From NCBI RefSeq assembly GCF_009870125.1, contig NC_046680.1, forward strand, positions 22,773,501 to 22,837,500: DNA of 64,000 bases. Direction: 5' to 3'. Source of the stretch: Drosophila pseudoobscura. Lineage: Eukaryota; Arthropoda; Insecta; Diptera; Drosophilidae. Of the stretch, positions 44,110 to 57,900 are shown piece after piece (positions within the stretch are counted from its first letter, which is position 1; every line of letters begins with the position of its first letter). A program made the translations under genes and the position numbers. Under the pieces are notes generated by a model that saw nothing but the letters and a program-made list of their open reading frames with translations, did not search any database and was not told the origin of the DNA.

Positions 44110-45235
44110 GTGAGTCCCCGCTTAAGTCCGCGCTTCCCCTTACCCGTCTACGAAAACGATACGAAACGAAACGAAACAAACAAATTTTTAATGTCAATTT
44201 GTAGTCGGAATTTATGATGTCCATTGTTTTGTCTTTTAGTGCTCTGCTTTTTTTTTTTTGTTTGTGTCCTGCCAAATATGGCCACCAAGTTCACTGAATC
44301 AGGCCCCCGAACTGGGGGCTACTTGTGCACTTTTGCACAAGCTGCTTACTGCGTCCGAGCAAAGGTCCAACGAGATGGGGGCTTCATTGTCTCGACTGGT
44401 GTCCCCTCTTTCTGGGATACCCTTTCAGAGGGTATTCAAGGGTCGAATATCCTCTCAGATTCATGGCTTTTCCTGCACCTAGCCCAAATCGTGTCAGGAA
44501 AGGCACAGTCACAATCAGTTGAAAGACAAGTCTTTTGGGATGAAAACTTTCTTGGTTTTTCTTTGTAAACTTCGGAAATGGAATCGAATATCTCAATTCT
44601 ATATCTTATAGATCAATTTTCCAGGGTATCTAAGGCTTCGTAGCGACAAAGTTCGACATTTCTGTGTTGCTTTTCTTTTCTTTTCGTTTTGTGGACATTT
44701 GCTCATTGTCGTTGTCGCGTCGCTCTTGGCCTCGTTATTGTGCCAAATGGCCATAAAAGGTTAATTGGGTCCTTAGCAACTGTTGGGCAGCAACAAATAA
44801 TGCAAACATTCCACGGACTTCGACTCGGGACTCCGACTCGGGACTCGGGGGTTCTCCCCTTCCTTCAGCAGCAGCAAGCAGCAACATGCAACTTGCGACA
44901 TAGAAAAATCTTAATTAGTTAATTAAAACAACAAACAAACTGCAGTCCAAACTGCAGTCCAGGTCCCAAGACACTCTTGCTACTAGAACTGGTTCGGTTC
45001 TATCCGGCAAGGGGTCTGTCTGGTCCTGCAAGTAGTTCACTTGGGCTACTGCATAATTCATTCGGTTTTAATGACAACACGAGGATGGCGATGGAGTTGG
45101 AGGTGGAGGCGTGGATGGGCGGATGGGCCTGGTAGCTGTTGGAGCATGGAGGATGATAGTGATAGAGAGACGCGTTGTCTGGCCCTTGCACACCCATACC
45201 ATACCCATACCCATACCCCCATTCCATTCCATAGA

Positions 45236-45257
45236 TCTCTCTCTCTCTCTCTCTCTC
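45236..45257. repeat. (CT)n microsatellite
   Basis: An uninterrupted CT run, GAGA-type on the other strand. Confidence 0.9.
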
Positions 45258-48200
45258 GCTGTCTTTCTCTGTGGTTCCCCTTTTGTGCGGGTTTTTGTGT
45301 GTCGAGGGAGACTCCTTCGAAATCCCTCGAGGTGGCATTAAACTATGAAAGGCATTTAGTTTAGCGATTTATATAGGCGACCTTTTGACAGTTTTATGTC
45401 CAGGTTGCTTCCCCTTCCTCAACTGCCTCAACGGCCTCAACTGCCTCACCTCCCTAGCCCCCCACTGAACGATAACGAGCACAAATGTTGCTTGCTCTTC
45501 CTCTGCCTTTTCTTCATTAAATGGAGCGGCAAATGTATTTGTATCTGTGCTTCTGTGTTTCTGTGTATCTCTGTGTCTGCACTCGTACGGATGTATTTCT
45601 CTTCGTTATCCTTTGGCATCATCGATGCAATTGCCTGGCAGGGATTTATTTGCTTTTAAGCAGTTTGTAATTGCCAATATATCTGACGGGACATCGAATG
45701 GAATGGCAGACAACAGACAGCAGACAGGGCCCGCCGAAGTCCGCTGGGGAATCGGAATTGAATTCCTTCTTAACGAGAGAACCAAATTAATTCCACACAG
45801 ACCAGACCCCGAGGCACACAATTCCGGCATTCGGTGCTGGGGATGTCGAGTGCCACATATGCACACAAATGCCTTCAAATTTGTTCCATCGAATATCATT
45901 TATGATATTTTAGAGCACACTTTCTCCGTTCTCTCCTTCATTTGACCTTTTTCTTGGGTCATACAAATTGTTCGAAAAACGGGTCCCCCGAATAACGTAA
46001 AAAGGCTTTCCCGCAACCGCAACCTGCCCCACAAAAGGCGGGGACCTAATCTGCTGGCGGGACCCCCACCCCAAAAAAAAGGGAGCCTGCTCCGAGCCCT
46101 GACATAAAGAAATGACCAACAGCCATTAGATATTAGATATTAGATGGAGCGTTGCCACGTCGAAGGGCGTCGGAGGGAGGGCAGAAAATGAAACCATTTT
46201 TGTCATTTGACAGGCAATTTTCAAGCGTAACATTTTCGATATTTTGTGTGGCCCTTCTCCCCCTCCTCCCCGGTATTTTCCGCCACAACGCAACCGAATT
46301 ATCTTCCCGGAAAACGGGCGAGGAATAAAATATGTCCTGTCGGACGGCGGGTGACCCAAAAAAAATAAAACCGAAAGAAAAAGGAAAAAGGAAAAATGTA
46401 TATAAAATCTGACGATAATAGTTTATATGGCTAAAAGCGATTTTCCCGTACACTCTCGCACACTCCCCGTCCCCGTCCCATCCCCGTCCCCTTCCCCCGC
46501 AGGACATGTGGCTAAATCTGTTGGCATTTCTCATGTTTCATGCCTGTCGCACAAAACATTTCGACCCCTCCGGTTCGGGCCAGGAATTTCGGGCCCTATT
46601 CTGTGCCGCTACTGTTTCTGTTTCTGTTTCAGTTTCAGTCTCTGTTTCCGTTTCCGTTCCTGGCCTGGAATATTTAATCGAGCTGCCACATTGAAATATA
46701 TTGAGTGCATTACCAAATCCAGCCGCTGGGCTCCGCTCCACACATCTCTCGGGCCCATTCCGATCTCTGGGCTATCATTTGATTAAATCTAAATCTGTTT
46801 ACGAGCCGCACAGTTTTTCCGCAGCCCGCAGCCCGCTACAGGCGCGTTTTCTTTTATCATTCCAATGGAAAGTAATAAATTAATTTTTCTCCCTCCCTCC
46901 CTCTCCCACTCTTTGCCTATCTCTATTTTGTTTGCTTTTGTAAAACCTGAACAAACAAAATTAACGCTGATAACTTTTCTGTGTGGCTAAATCTTTTAGA
47001 CTAGTTGTGGCAAACAGTTTTGTGGTAGTTCTGATTGTCGAGGGAAAACAAAGCCGGGTGTACAGGGACTGAAGGAGGGGAATAGGGCTCCGGCAAAGGA
47101 TGCATGAGCAAATAGTTGGGCATTCGCTGGCTCTGCGCAACCCTGAGTGTTCACCGATCAAACAGATGGCCAATAACCATGTTCATAAGCATTTACACAA
47201 GAGCTACCACATACTATCTATCTTGTTCACACATCTATCTCTGATGTTGTCATTAGAAGATGTGATAGGAAACATCTAGACCAGCGGCGGGGGCACGTTC
47301 TTACTCCCAAGACCGATGCATGGTCGCAAATGTATCTGTGCGATAGGCATTCTTGGCGTTAAGATAGTTTTCACCAATAATTTCAAGCCCTACTTCCGTA
47401 TTTCTTCGTTGGAACATACACTTTCTCGGTGTTCTCTAATGGGTATCCCACAAGTCGACTGTTTTCCCTCCTCTGTGTGAGTAGGATATGTAGTGTGTGT
47501 GTGTGTGTGTGCCTCCTTTAAAAATGTTTCGTTCAGTTTGTTGGAAATTAGTTTCTTATTCAATTTGGTGCCCAAAAGTTGATGGGCCAGCGGCCAAACA
47601 GGGCCAGCAGTCTTCCAACAAAAAGCGCCCAAAATGCATTTCCCGATGCAGAAGAAGAGGGGGTGGCGGGAGAGGGGTAGGAAAAACAGCGAAACGGAAC
47701 TCAAACAAAAGCCCGAAAGTCGAAAATCAGCGGAAAACACACAAAAAAATAAAAGAAATCGTGAAAAATCGTGAAGAAGAAGGCTCTAGTCTGGCGGTGG
47801 AGGGTCCCCATCGCGTCCGATCGAATCCAATCCGGTCCGGTTCCGTCCAGTCATGTTGAAAAATGGCCAGCCATGGAAATGCTATTGGCCCTGACACTGA
47901 CTCTCTGACTCTCTGGAAAAGAGGCAAAATAAATTGACTGTTGGGGTCGGGAAAGTGGGAGAAAGAGTGGGGTCCGTGCCGTGGCCGCAGGTGGAAACTG
48001 CATGCATATGCAAATGAACAAATGATTTCCCCGCGGCTCATTTGGAGTTTCATTCGCTTCGATTGGTACTCTTTTTGGGTACTCTGGGGGGTTTCTTTCA
48101 CTCGAAACCCGTTTGACCCTCAAATTAGTTGGCGGTTCCAGCTTTGCTTTTGGCCAGGCGGCCAGCGGTCAGCGGCAGAAGCTGACCTTGTTTCTATACG

Positions 48201-49263
48201 TTGGCCCAAACCAAGCCAAGTGCAAGGTCAGCAAAGAGGGAGAGAGAGAGAGAAAGAGGGGGCAAAGAATGAGTGAAAGAAAGCAGAGGGAGAAGAATCT
48301 CTCTGGGGAATTCAGATTACGTTTCATCTGGATTTTTGTGGATTGTGGATTCTGCTGCTGCTGATGCTGTTTCTTGTAGCTTGTTTTTTGTTTGCTTTTT
48401 GGGCTGGGCCAACGAGTTTGGCCAGTTTCTTGGGACAGTTTGCGGAGTAAATTAGCCAGCAAAAAATCTCTTGGCCAACTTTTTGACAAGTTTGTTGGCC
48501 ACAGAGGAAACGATTTGTGGGCTGCCTGCCAGTCATCATAGATTATCATCTCAAGAAGGGGAAATAGACTACAGATGGGATTTGATTTGATTTCTGGTTT
48601 AGTGGATGCCACAGCCTAACGATCGCATGGCACGGGCTCTGTTCGGTTCATTCAACTCCTCTCATCATTTTGATGGGTTTGGCTTTCCATTCCATTCTGA
48701 TTTCCATCCGTCGTCATCTGTCATCTTTCGATCACCCAGATCCTGTTTTGCAGCAGAAAGAGATGTCTGGAAAAGCCATTTAATTACATTTTCCCCATGC
48801 CTCGTGGTTCGTGCTTCGTGGTTCGTGCCTCGTGTCTTCGAAAAGAGGGAAAATAATTTCTGCTGCTTCTGCTGCTGGCCGGCTTTTTGTCAAATTGAAA
48901 GCCATAAAAAATGCGTGGCATGTTTCCAATTGTCGGTCGCTCCACGATGGGGCATGCTGGATGCTGCGGCTGCCTCCTCGTGGCTGCTGGGGATCCGCTG
49001 GGAAACTGGTCTTCGGACGTGGACTGGTTCGGCGGATGGCAAATTAACAGTTAAGCGCCAACGGTAAATAATTGTCAAAGACAACATCCCATCCTCGATG
49101 CCTGCTGCATGTTGCATGCTCGTGATGCACCTCGGATGAACATGAGGATGGGGATGCGGATGGGAATGGGGATTGGGATGAGATGAAGATGAAGTCGCGC
49201 CATCGCAAATGAGGTTTGACTGGTTTCGCCGCGACATGAACCAAATGCCCAAAAGGAGTCTTT

Positions 49264-49290
49264 GCCAGCCAGCCAGCCAGCCAGCCAGCC
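49264..49290. repeat. (CCAG)n microsatellite
   Basis: About six to seven perfect four-base units. Confidence 0.88.
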
Positions 49291-52200
49291 ATTCAGTCAG
49301 CCAAATACAGTGAGCACTGCCTGGGAGGGAGGTTTTCCTCCTGCTTGGGAGAAATCAAGAGAGAGCTTTTGAGAGATGCCTTCGAGGGTGCAGTGTAGTG
49401 CCCCTTTTAATGCTTTAGAACCACACAAATTCATAAGAGTCTGCACTCTTCAGGCCCTCAAGAAAATACTTTGAAGGGCGTGAAGGGTACACCATTCACT
49501 ATGTTTCTCCGAGTGTATCCATACAGTACCATATTTTTGAAGGATGTGGAAAGTACCGACATGTAGCGCATCTGCGGCTTGGTTTGCCAGAAATGTGTAC
49601 AGATATGTACACGTTTATGGGAGGGACTGTTTCCACCCGCCTACGGAAGGAGAGAACTGTAGAGAGAACTTCTTGAAGCTTTAGAATCGTTTATTTGTTC
49701 ATAGAATTTCTCCAGTTTTCTCTTAGATTTGGTCTCTCAAAATCAAAATGAAATTAGAATGAATTAAGATTTCCATTTTGTGGCAATGCCACGATTCGCA
49801 CTGTACCTCCACTCCGTTGCACTCCACTTTGCACTCCACTCCCCTCCGCTCTCTACACTCTGGTGGCGGGGAAGAGGGGTTCAGTTCTGTTTCTTAGACT
49901 GGAAATTCTAGTCGCCTTGGCAGCTTCTCTTTGCCTCTCTCTGGCTCCCTGGGTCTCTGAGTCTCTGGCTCCTCTGCCTGCTGGCGGATGTGCAAATATT
50001 TTGATTAAATTTTCTCCCCCCGATTCTCCATGGCAACTTTCTTTCCACGAACCAAAACGCAGCCACCGTGTGCAGTGGCTTCATCATCATCAGCAGCGGC
50101 AGCGGCAGCGGCAATAGCAGTGGCAGTGGCAGCAACAGTGTCTGTGGCAGTGGCAGCTATCTCTCAGTTCTGGCTGTCTCTCACTCCGTTCCCAGGTGGC
50201 ATCTTTAGTGGAGCACAACGGTCGGTGGCAGCGGCTTCTCCGTGACTGGAGGATGACTTGACCCGTGGCTAAGACTTTCACCACCCCTCCCCACCAAAGT
50301 GAAGGCCAAAAAAAAGTTCAGAACAGAAGAACTTCATTAGAGAACTCATTAGCGGCCGAAACTTTTCCATTTTCCGGAGAAAATGAATATTAAACGCGTT
50401 TCCTCCGTTCTGCCCGGCTCCTCTCTGGTTCTGGTTCTGGTTCTGCCTCTGCCTTCGTTTTAATAACTGTGGATTAAGTCTGCATAAATAATAATGATTA
50501 TAAACTGTGCGAAAATGCACTCCCCCCTCCCCTTCACCTTGCCCCCTGGAAACTTTCTGAATAAGAAAATGACAAATGATCGCCCGGGAAAAGTATTCAG
50601 AAAGTGGCACCCAGGATGGAGGGAGCGACAATAAAGTTTTCGCCGCTCCTTTCGTTTCGGTGGAAATGCGAAAAATTCGAGGACTTTGTTATGCGTAATT
50701 TGAGGTGGCTTTTCGCTGCGTTTTCCTTTGAGTTTTCCCTAGACAGGGATGGGAATGGGATAGGAATGGGGCTTTCCTTTAATCTTCTTCCGTCAAATTA
50801 TCTCGGCAATTATTCGCCGTGAAGGCTCCTTTGTTTAATGGAACACCCCTCAGACCCAGAGATAGTCGCGAAAGCGGAGGAAGACGCCCTCCCCCACCCG
50901 CGACTGTTATTCAATTGAATTGTATCTTATCTGAGAGCCAGAAGGAGCCAGTAAAGAAGGGAACCACCAGCTAGACGCACAAATTGCTCGACTCCTCCGC
51001 TTATCAGTCAATTAGCCCGGCGATAAGACATGCGACAACAGCTTGGGCGAATGGGCAGGTAATGAAGAACGACAGACAGAGAATGCCAGGGAATGGCAGC
51101 TAAAGGTAAACTCAAGACAAGTAGCCCAGTCGCGGTGGGCGGGGGGCGGCGAGTGGGGAGCGGAGTAGGGGTATCGGCTTGTCATCGTAACAATGGCAAA
51201 CACTTATCACCGTGGCCCTGTGCCCCTCTCCCTCTCTCTCTCCCAGTATCTTTTACTCTGTTTTTCTCCTGCATCCGTAATTTCGTTTTATCGCTGGAAA
51301 AACACACACACACGAATTTCCATCTGTTGTTCGGAATGTTTTACGCGGGGGAGGGGGCGGGAGCGGGGGTTTTCCGCAACACTCATTAAGCGAGACACTC
51401 AAAAATGTAAAATAACAATTTGGAAACATTCCCAGACTGGGGCAGGGTCGCTGCCAATCAGCTCTAATACACACGGGTGTGTGGCAGATGGGAACAGATA
51501 TCCGCCCAGAAGTTCCATTTCGGGAATGTCACTTAAAATGGTTATCTTTTAATTGGATGCGCCCAAAGGTGGTTCTGAAACTGAAGATAGCCCACGATTT
51601 GCCAAGTTTCGAGGCCAATCAATGCTGGGTAATGGTAACGGTAATGGCGTTTGCCCACAGAAAGAGTCTCCTCCTAGTCGCATAGTTTTCCCAATGATTC
51701 CTTGTGGGGAATGCCAGAAAAATACCCTTATCGCAGTGCTGCAGCATGGGATATCCAGGGGATGGGCTAGTATCCTAATAAATGCCCCCACATTAAATGC
51801 CCAATTTAGAGTTAAACATAAACCGCAAAAACGATGCGATGGCCATTAAATATTATGATATCTATGGCCACATGTGGCACCTCCATCCCACCCCCATAAA
51901 GGCAAACGCATAGAAGCAAACATTGCGCATACGCCGCGTGCACCACAGTAAAACCAATGCCAACCAACGACAGAAGCGCATTTTAATTAATATACAAATT
52001 TAAATGCTGCACTCGAAGTGGCAGAAGGCAGACCGACTGACAGACTGACAGAGCGACAGACCGACAGACAGGGGGTGTATTTCGAGTGGAACGAGACGGC
52101 AGAAGGGGTGGCGGCGGTGGTTGACAGTGACCCACTCTGTTCCTGTTTGACAGCGAAAGTCCATAAATGTCACTTTATTGCAATCAGTCAATTATTGAGA

Positions 52201-52735
52201 GGAGTCTCTGTATATGTACTCTTGCAGATTGTTTATTGCGACCTACGTGCCTTTATTCCTGAATATATTCCAAATCGAGAGGGGGAGAGAACGATATAAT
52301 CGAAAAGCTGTAATGCATATTACGAGTAGTGCATAAATATTATAAATGGAATTTAATTGATTTCACTTTCAGCCAGCCGATACTATTTGCTCAAAAAGGG
52401 CCTTCTAGGCCTATTTGTTGGCACAGTAGCTATGCCAGCCCCCCTTGTAACTCTTGGCTATCATCTGCGGGGTTGAATCGATAAACATATTCTATGTGGT
52501 TCTTGATGAACAATTGTGGGGCCCTGAGAGAGGTGTGTGTTCTTTGATTAGCTTTCGACCGATGTACACACAAATATCCATACAAATAATTGTCGGCCGA
52601 AATCCGCCAATTATCGTCGTGGCAATGGCTCTGTGGCTCTGTTGCCAGTACGGTCCGTAGACCGTAATTGAGATTGTCAACATTTGGTGGAGGGGACACC
52701 TGTATAGCCGCCCCGCACTCCTCTTAACCACACTC

Positions 52736-52770
52736 CCTCTCTCTCTCTCTCTCTCTCTCTCCCTCTCTCT
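52736..52770. repeat. (CT)n microsatellite
   Basis: A 35-base CT run with one interruption. Confidence 0.9.
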
Positions 52771-54472
52771 GTCTGTTGCCAATAATTGCTCTATTTTGTC
52801 AGGGCAAACTTTAGTTATGTCGCAGTTGTTTTTGCTCTTTTTTGCAGCTGAGCAAGAGGACATGACATGTGTGTGGGTGGCGGGGAACCCCTTTCTCTTT
52901 TGTATTCAATTTACAAGCGCATGCAGCGGAAATAGCCCCAACATAGCTGCAGAGGGGGAGGAGGGAGCATGGCTCTTGAACCCAACGAGCCATAACAAAA
53001 GGCACACGAAGTAATTAACTCGTATTTATTGTATTCGCATAGTCGGCTCCCAAAGGGTGGGCAGGGAGGGGTGGCGACAAGAGTGGCATGAAGAGATTCC
53101 CCAGAGCGGATGGAAGTTTAGCTATAGGCGGTCACGGGGAAGGGGCGGGGACGGTGACGGGGATGGGGACGGGGACGAGGAGACGCTGCCCCATCTAATT
53201 GATAAGCCCAGAGTCGGCGTGGCCCTGGGGGCAAGCAGCGGCCTGCATGTGCACCCAATTACGAGTCAGAGTACGAGTCCGAGAGTGCTCCGCTCCCAGA
53301 AGTGCCCTCTGGTCCGACCATCAGGCCATCAGGGCTCCAAAGCCATGTTTATTAGTTTTCATTTGAATTCTCTCCTGCATACACATTTTCCTCTAATAGA
53401 CTCCGGGAAACTCCACTCGGGGAAGCACTCGTATTAATGCAAACTGTGTTGGCTTCAAGTCAAGGGAATTCCTGCCGCAAGAGGAAGCCAAGAGGACGCG
53501 CGGCGGGAATTCAAAGGGAAGGGCATTTTAAGGAATCTTTTAACACAAAGAACCTTTTTTGCCGGCAGACTCTTTGATTTATGATGGGAGATTGTTGCTT
53601 TAAGTGAAATGTAGTCTCTGCGGGAAATTGCTTGAAGTTTTCCCAGGATTATGTGCTCCTGCGACAACCACAGAACGCACCCGAACCAAAACCCGTAACG
53701 GAAACCGAACCCGCACGTAACCCATCTCTGGGCGGTGGACAGTCAGTCGAGAGTCCGCTAATTGGATTAGCATCGAAGGGTATTCAACTGCGGTTAGCAC
53801 TGTTCCCTGTTCCCCGTTCCCCATTCCCTGTGCTGCTGTGGGGGAGGTGTAGGGGAAACCGCACAATTTCTTGTTTCTGCCCCGGCCCGCAACATCTTCT
53901 TGCAACACGCAACTCCACTTCGTCTGCCTTGGGATCATGTCTATGGTTTATGGCCTGGCCTCTGGGCCGACGAACGCTGCTCTCTGTTCGCTGTTCCACT
54001 TGGGGGCTTGGGGGCCAGAGCCAGTGCCAGTGCCAGAGCCAGTGCCAGAGCCAAGTGGCGTGTCCATGTCATTTACCTGGCAGCCACTCAAGTGGTTTCA
54101 GGGAATGAGAAGCGGGGAGGGGTGCGGGAGCGGGTACAAAGTTCTGATGCGGTTTTTTGCTGCAATTATATAATATTGACATTAGTGGCATGTTGCCTGT
54201 CGCTTTATGTTTGTGCCTCTGCCTCTGCCGTTGCCTCTGCCGTTGCTTCTGCCGCTGCCTCTGCCGGTGCCATTACCGGAGATTGGAAGACGGCAAGAGC
54301 TTCCACGCTTAATTGCAGATGATGCTGCAACAGAGAGGCAGATCTAAAATCAATATTATTCTTAATGGCACAATTATTTGGTTTGCGTTTCATTTTAATG
54401 GCTTAATGCCAGAAATTAATTGCATTCGGCCTTCTGTTTTAACCCATTTCCCCCCCTCTGTCTCTTCCACAG

Positions 54473-54938
54473 CTAAGGACCCCCCATCCCCGAGGAGTGC
54501 AACCGCAGTTCTTCCCACAATTTTGAAGATTGTCCAGACATATCCCACAGCAAAAACCAGACTGATTCGAGAGCAGACTCCAAGGAAAACTATATTTTGA
54601 TATCTTCCAGAACAGAACAGAACAGAACAGAGGAGAGGAGAGACCACATATCAGTGGAGAAAGGAGTGAGGGAATCAGAGAGGACATATCATAAATCACT
54701 TTTCTCTGTTTCTGGGAATTGATTAATGTTGCGTATACGCCATGTGCGCCCTTGCCGCGGACCAGAAGGACCAGAGGCCTCGTAACTAAGTGAAAGCCGC
54801 CGCAGAAAGTCCCGCAAAAAGCGGGAGAACGAGAGAGCGTGAGAGAGATTTAGTGTATCCGTTGGCACCTTTCTTTGGGGAAAAGCCCGTGCAAGAAAAA
54901 CCACACATCAGCGAAACGAAAACAAACAAGCACCAAAG
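54473..54938 (+). other. Probable 5' UTR portion of the first coding exon of the pgant9-type gene
   Basis: It begins after a strong polypyrimidine acceptor at 54472 and runs without a splice signal to the ATG at 54939. The end is A-rich (AAACAAACAAGCACCAAAG before the ATG), typical of fly leaders. The exon start is inferred. Confidence 0.4.
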
Positions 54939-57900
54939 ATGGCCTTCATCTGGCGTCGACGCTCGACGACAATCGTGAAGCTGGTGGCCTTCCTGCTGGC
55001 CATCTGGTTCTGCATCGCCTTCCTCGTCTACACGGACGACACACGGCGTCGTGCCGCCCAGGAGGCAGGAGGTGCCTCGGGCAGCGCCGTAGGAGGCGCT
55101 CCCCTCGGAGATCCCGTTGCCCTGCCCCTGAGGAACGGGGACGGCGACCCGGCCGATCCCCTCAACGACGACATCGGCCTGAATGGCAATGTCATCATCG
55201 GAGCAGGTGGCGGTCTACGCAATGAGCTGGAGGAGGCGGACATTCCGCCCACCGCCGCCAAGCCCAAAATAAACGAGTCCGGGCGCCAGTCCGCTGACAA
55301 GAAGCCCCGGAAGAAGGCGGCCCCCATTCCGCTCAAGCCAAAGCTACAAGACGGTGAGACTTCGTTTGTTTTTTGCAATTAAACTGATTTCAGGCTTTGT
55401 TGAAGATTGAGATTCAGCCTGAGATGGAGAGATTCCTTGAGCTGCATCCTTGAGCGGAGACTCCTTTGGTCAATCTCCATAAGAGGTTCACAACATCAGA
55501 AACAAATCAGAAAACTAATCAGTCCTTTTCCTGGGAAATTAGCTCTCCATCTCTCTGGGAAAAGTTTTCCTCTTCGCTTTCTTTGCTAACAGTTTTACCC
55601 AAGATTACTTTCTCATTTTCCCAGTGATTTAACATCCCTTGGGCGGGTGCTCCTTATCGAGTGCCTCCTTATTGTTGCCTGTGCGTCGAACAATAAGCAT
55701 TTCTATTGAAATCAGTTGCACATTTATTTCCATTCCGGAATCCGCACAAATGGATTCACCCCCACCCTGCACCCTGCAGCACCCCCTGGTTCCTGTTCCT
55801 TTTTATCGGTGCTGGGAAATCTGTTTCTTGCTTTTCCCTGGACTCTTTGCAGTTCATTTCCACGCAATCGCTTGCAACTAATTCCCATCAATTCAATTCA
55901 ATGCACATGCCCCCTACCGTTGCACCCATGGCACCCGTGCAACGGCTCACACACATCCTTGTTTCTTGTGAGAATGCATTTTGGGTCACCCGAAACCGAA
56001 CCCCGAGCCCGAGCCCGCTCCCATCCGAACGGGGGATAATAACACATATGGGGCTCCCCCCTCGCTCCCCCCATGCTCTTCGAGGAAAACTCGCTGCTGC
56101 TGCTGTCACACTTCCTCGTTTTGCTCTGTTGGCCGCGCCACCGCCTTTTGTGCCTTTAAGAAAATTTCTAACAAGTTTTACAACAATGTCGAAGATGCTG
56201 GCCCCAGCGGCAAATACTAACAACCCGAACAAACAGCAACAACAGCAACAACTGCAACATTTGCAACTGCAACAACGCAGAGCACTTAACAACTTGGAAT
56301 TGCTGCCAAACAACATTTTCAATGTCAGGCGAATGCTCAGCGGAGCGGAGGCGGTGGTGGTGGCGGTGGCGGAGGGCGGGATACTACAGGGATAGAAAGA
56401 TATAGACGGATAGATAGACAGACAGGCATTCGCATTCAACTCGTGGAGGGGAGGAAATACACGAAATAACAAGGCAAAGGGCAACGACCAAGTGATACCC
56501 TCTGAAGGAAAGCAACTCCCTCAGGAACATGTGCTCTGTAATGAGAGCTCTACAAACTAAAGTAAATTGAATCCATATCCATAATCGAGTAAGAACCTAA
56601 CTGAATATTTAGTAAGTGGACTTCGTGAGGATTGCATTTTCGGCGAGTGCTGTACGGCCTTTTAAGCCACGCGTAAAGGGTATGGATAATGTTACTTACT
56701 AATCAAGTCAAGCCGAGGCTGGGAGAAGGGGGCAGCCAGTGGAGGGGGAGTGGTAAGGTGGCAGATGTGGCAGATACAGAGTCCAGAGTTCCCGACCATG
56801 GGATAGATTTTTCCTCAATGGACACTTGACTGGTCGCTCTGCCTCTGCCTCTGCTTCTGCCTTTGCCCAGGCAAATCAATGAAGCCCGTCTGGGGCCCAA
56901 CCAGGCATGACTCCAGAGAAGGGGGGCAGGGGCAGAGGCACAGGCACAGGCAGAGAGCGAAGGAATAGGAGGAGGAGAAGGCATAGATAGACCTCGCTTG
57001 TAGCTTCCTGTATGTCCCTCCTCCACTATCCTCGCATCTATTGGGCTGTGGCTCTGGCTCTGGCTCTCGCATGTGGAACAAGCATTTAAGATGGCATCAG
57101 CATGTGGTCGACTGACCATCAGTCCGTCGGGGCATATGGTAAGAGGAGGAGGAGGAGGAGGAGGAGGAGTTGGAGGATAGCGAAAGATCTACATACATCC
57201 CCCCGTCTCGGCCAATGCACGTATTTGCAATTTCGCATATCATGTTTGCATCTCTCGCCCCATCTTCAGCCCAGGTTCTGCCTTGCGCAACTGCAAGTCC
57301 ATCTCCTACCCATTCCCATTCCCATCATCATCATCATCATCATAAGCATCGTTGAGGTGGCAAAGCTACAAGTGGGCTCCTTTTGGATTCCTTTTGGGAT
57401 CGCTGCTCGAGCAGCAGCTGCCAGCTGCCCCATGGCGTCAAAATTGTGTGCAAGCCAACAAACGTTTACCAACACTCGCCAATGGATCGAGCCGTGGATC
57501 GAACCTCGAACAGTGGTTCGGAATGAACAACTAGGAACAACAAGGATTTGATCCTTTGATCTTTAGGGAATACGGAGAGGCAGAGCCAGAGGGAGACCTC
57601 TCATAGCAAGCGGTTGGATGGCTTGGCTTTCCTCTTTCTTGACAAAATCAAGAAATGTTCTATATTTTTGATGGCATTTCTGGCATTCGCTAGACAATGC
57701 TAAAGTTTTATAGTTTTCTCGATGGGGTGCCAGGGCGTCCGACCACTGTGGTTGCTCCTCCGACCTAGCCCTAGCCGTAGCATTCGACCTCCGTCCTCCA
57801 GGCCTCTGCCTCGGCTTGTGTGCCTGTGTTTGCCATGTGGTTGCCCCACGTTGTTCATAGCTGGTAATTAGTGTTGTTGTACTTATTGGCTTTGGCCTTG

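Larger units (their letters stand above)
28160..54472 (+). other. Very large non-coding interval, possible first intron of the pgant9-type gene
   Basis: No convincing coding gene. It is bounded on the left by a GTAAGTG donor and on the right by a strong polypyrimidine acceptor (CCCCCCCTCTGTCTCTTCCACAG). Contents are microsatellites, diverged tandem repeats, one DINE-1 end and one exon-like segment, listed separately. The intron assignment needs transcript evidence. Confidence 0.35.

Noticed and set aside
55706-56484. 229-codon plus frame and 198-codon minus frame within the pgant9-type intron
   Set aside because: Mutually antisense, rich in CAA and GGT simple sequence, no start context.
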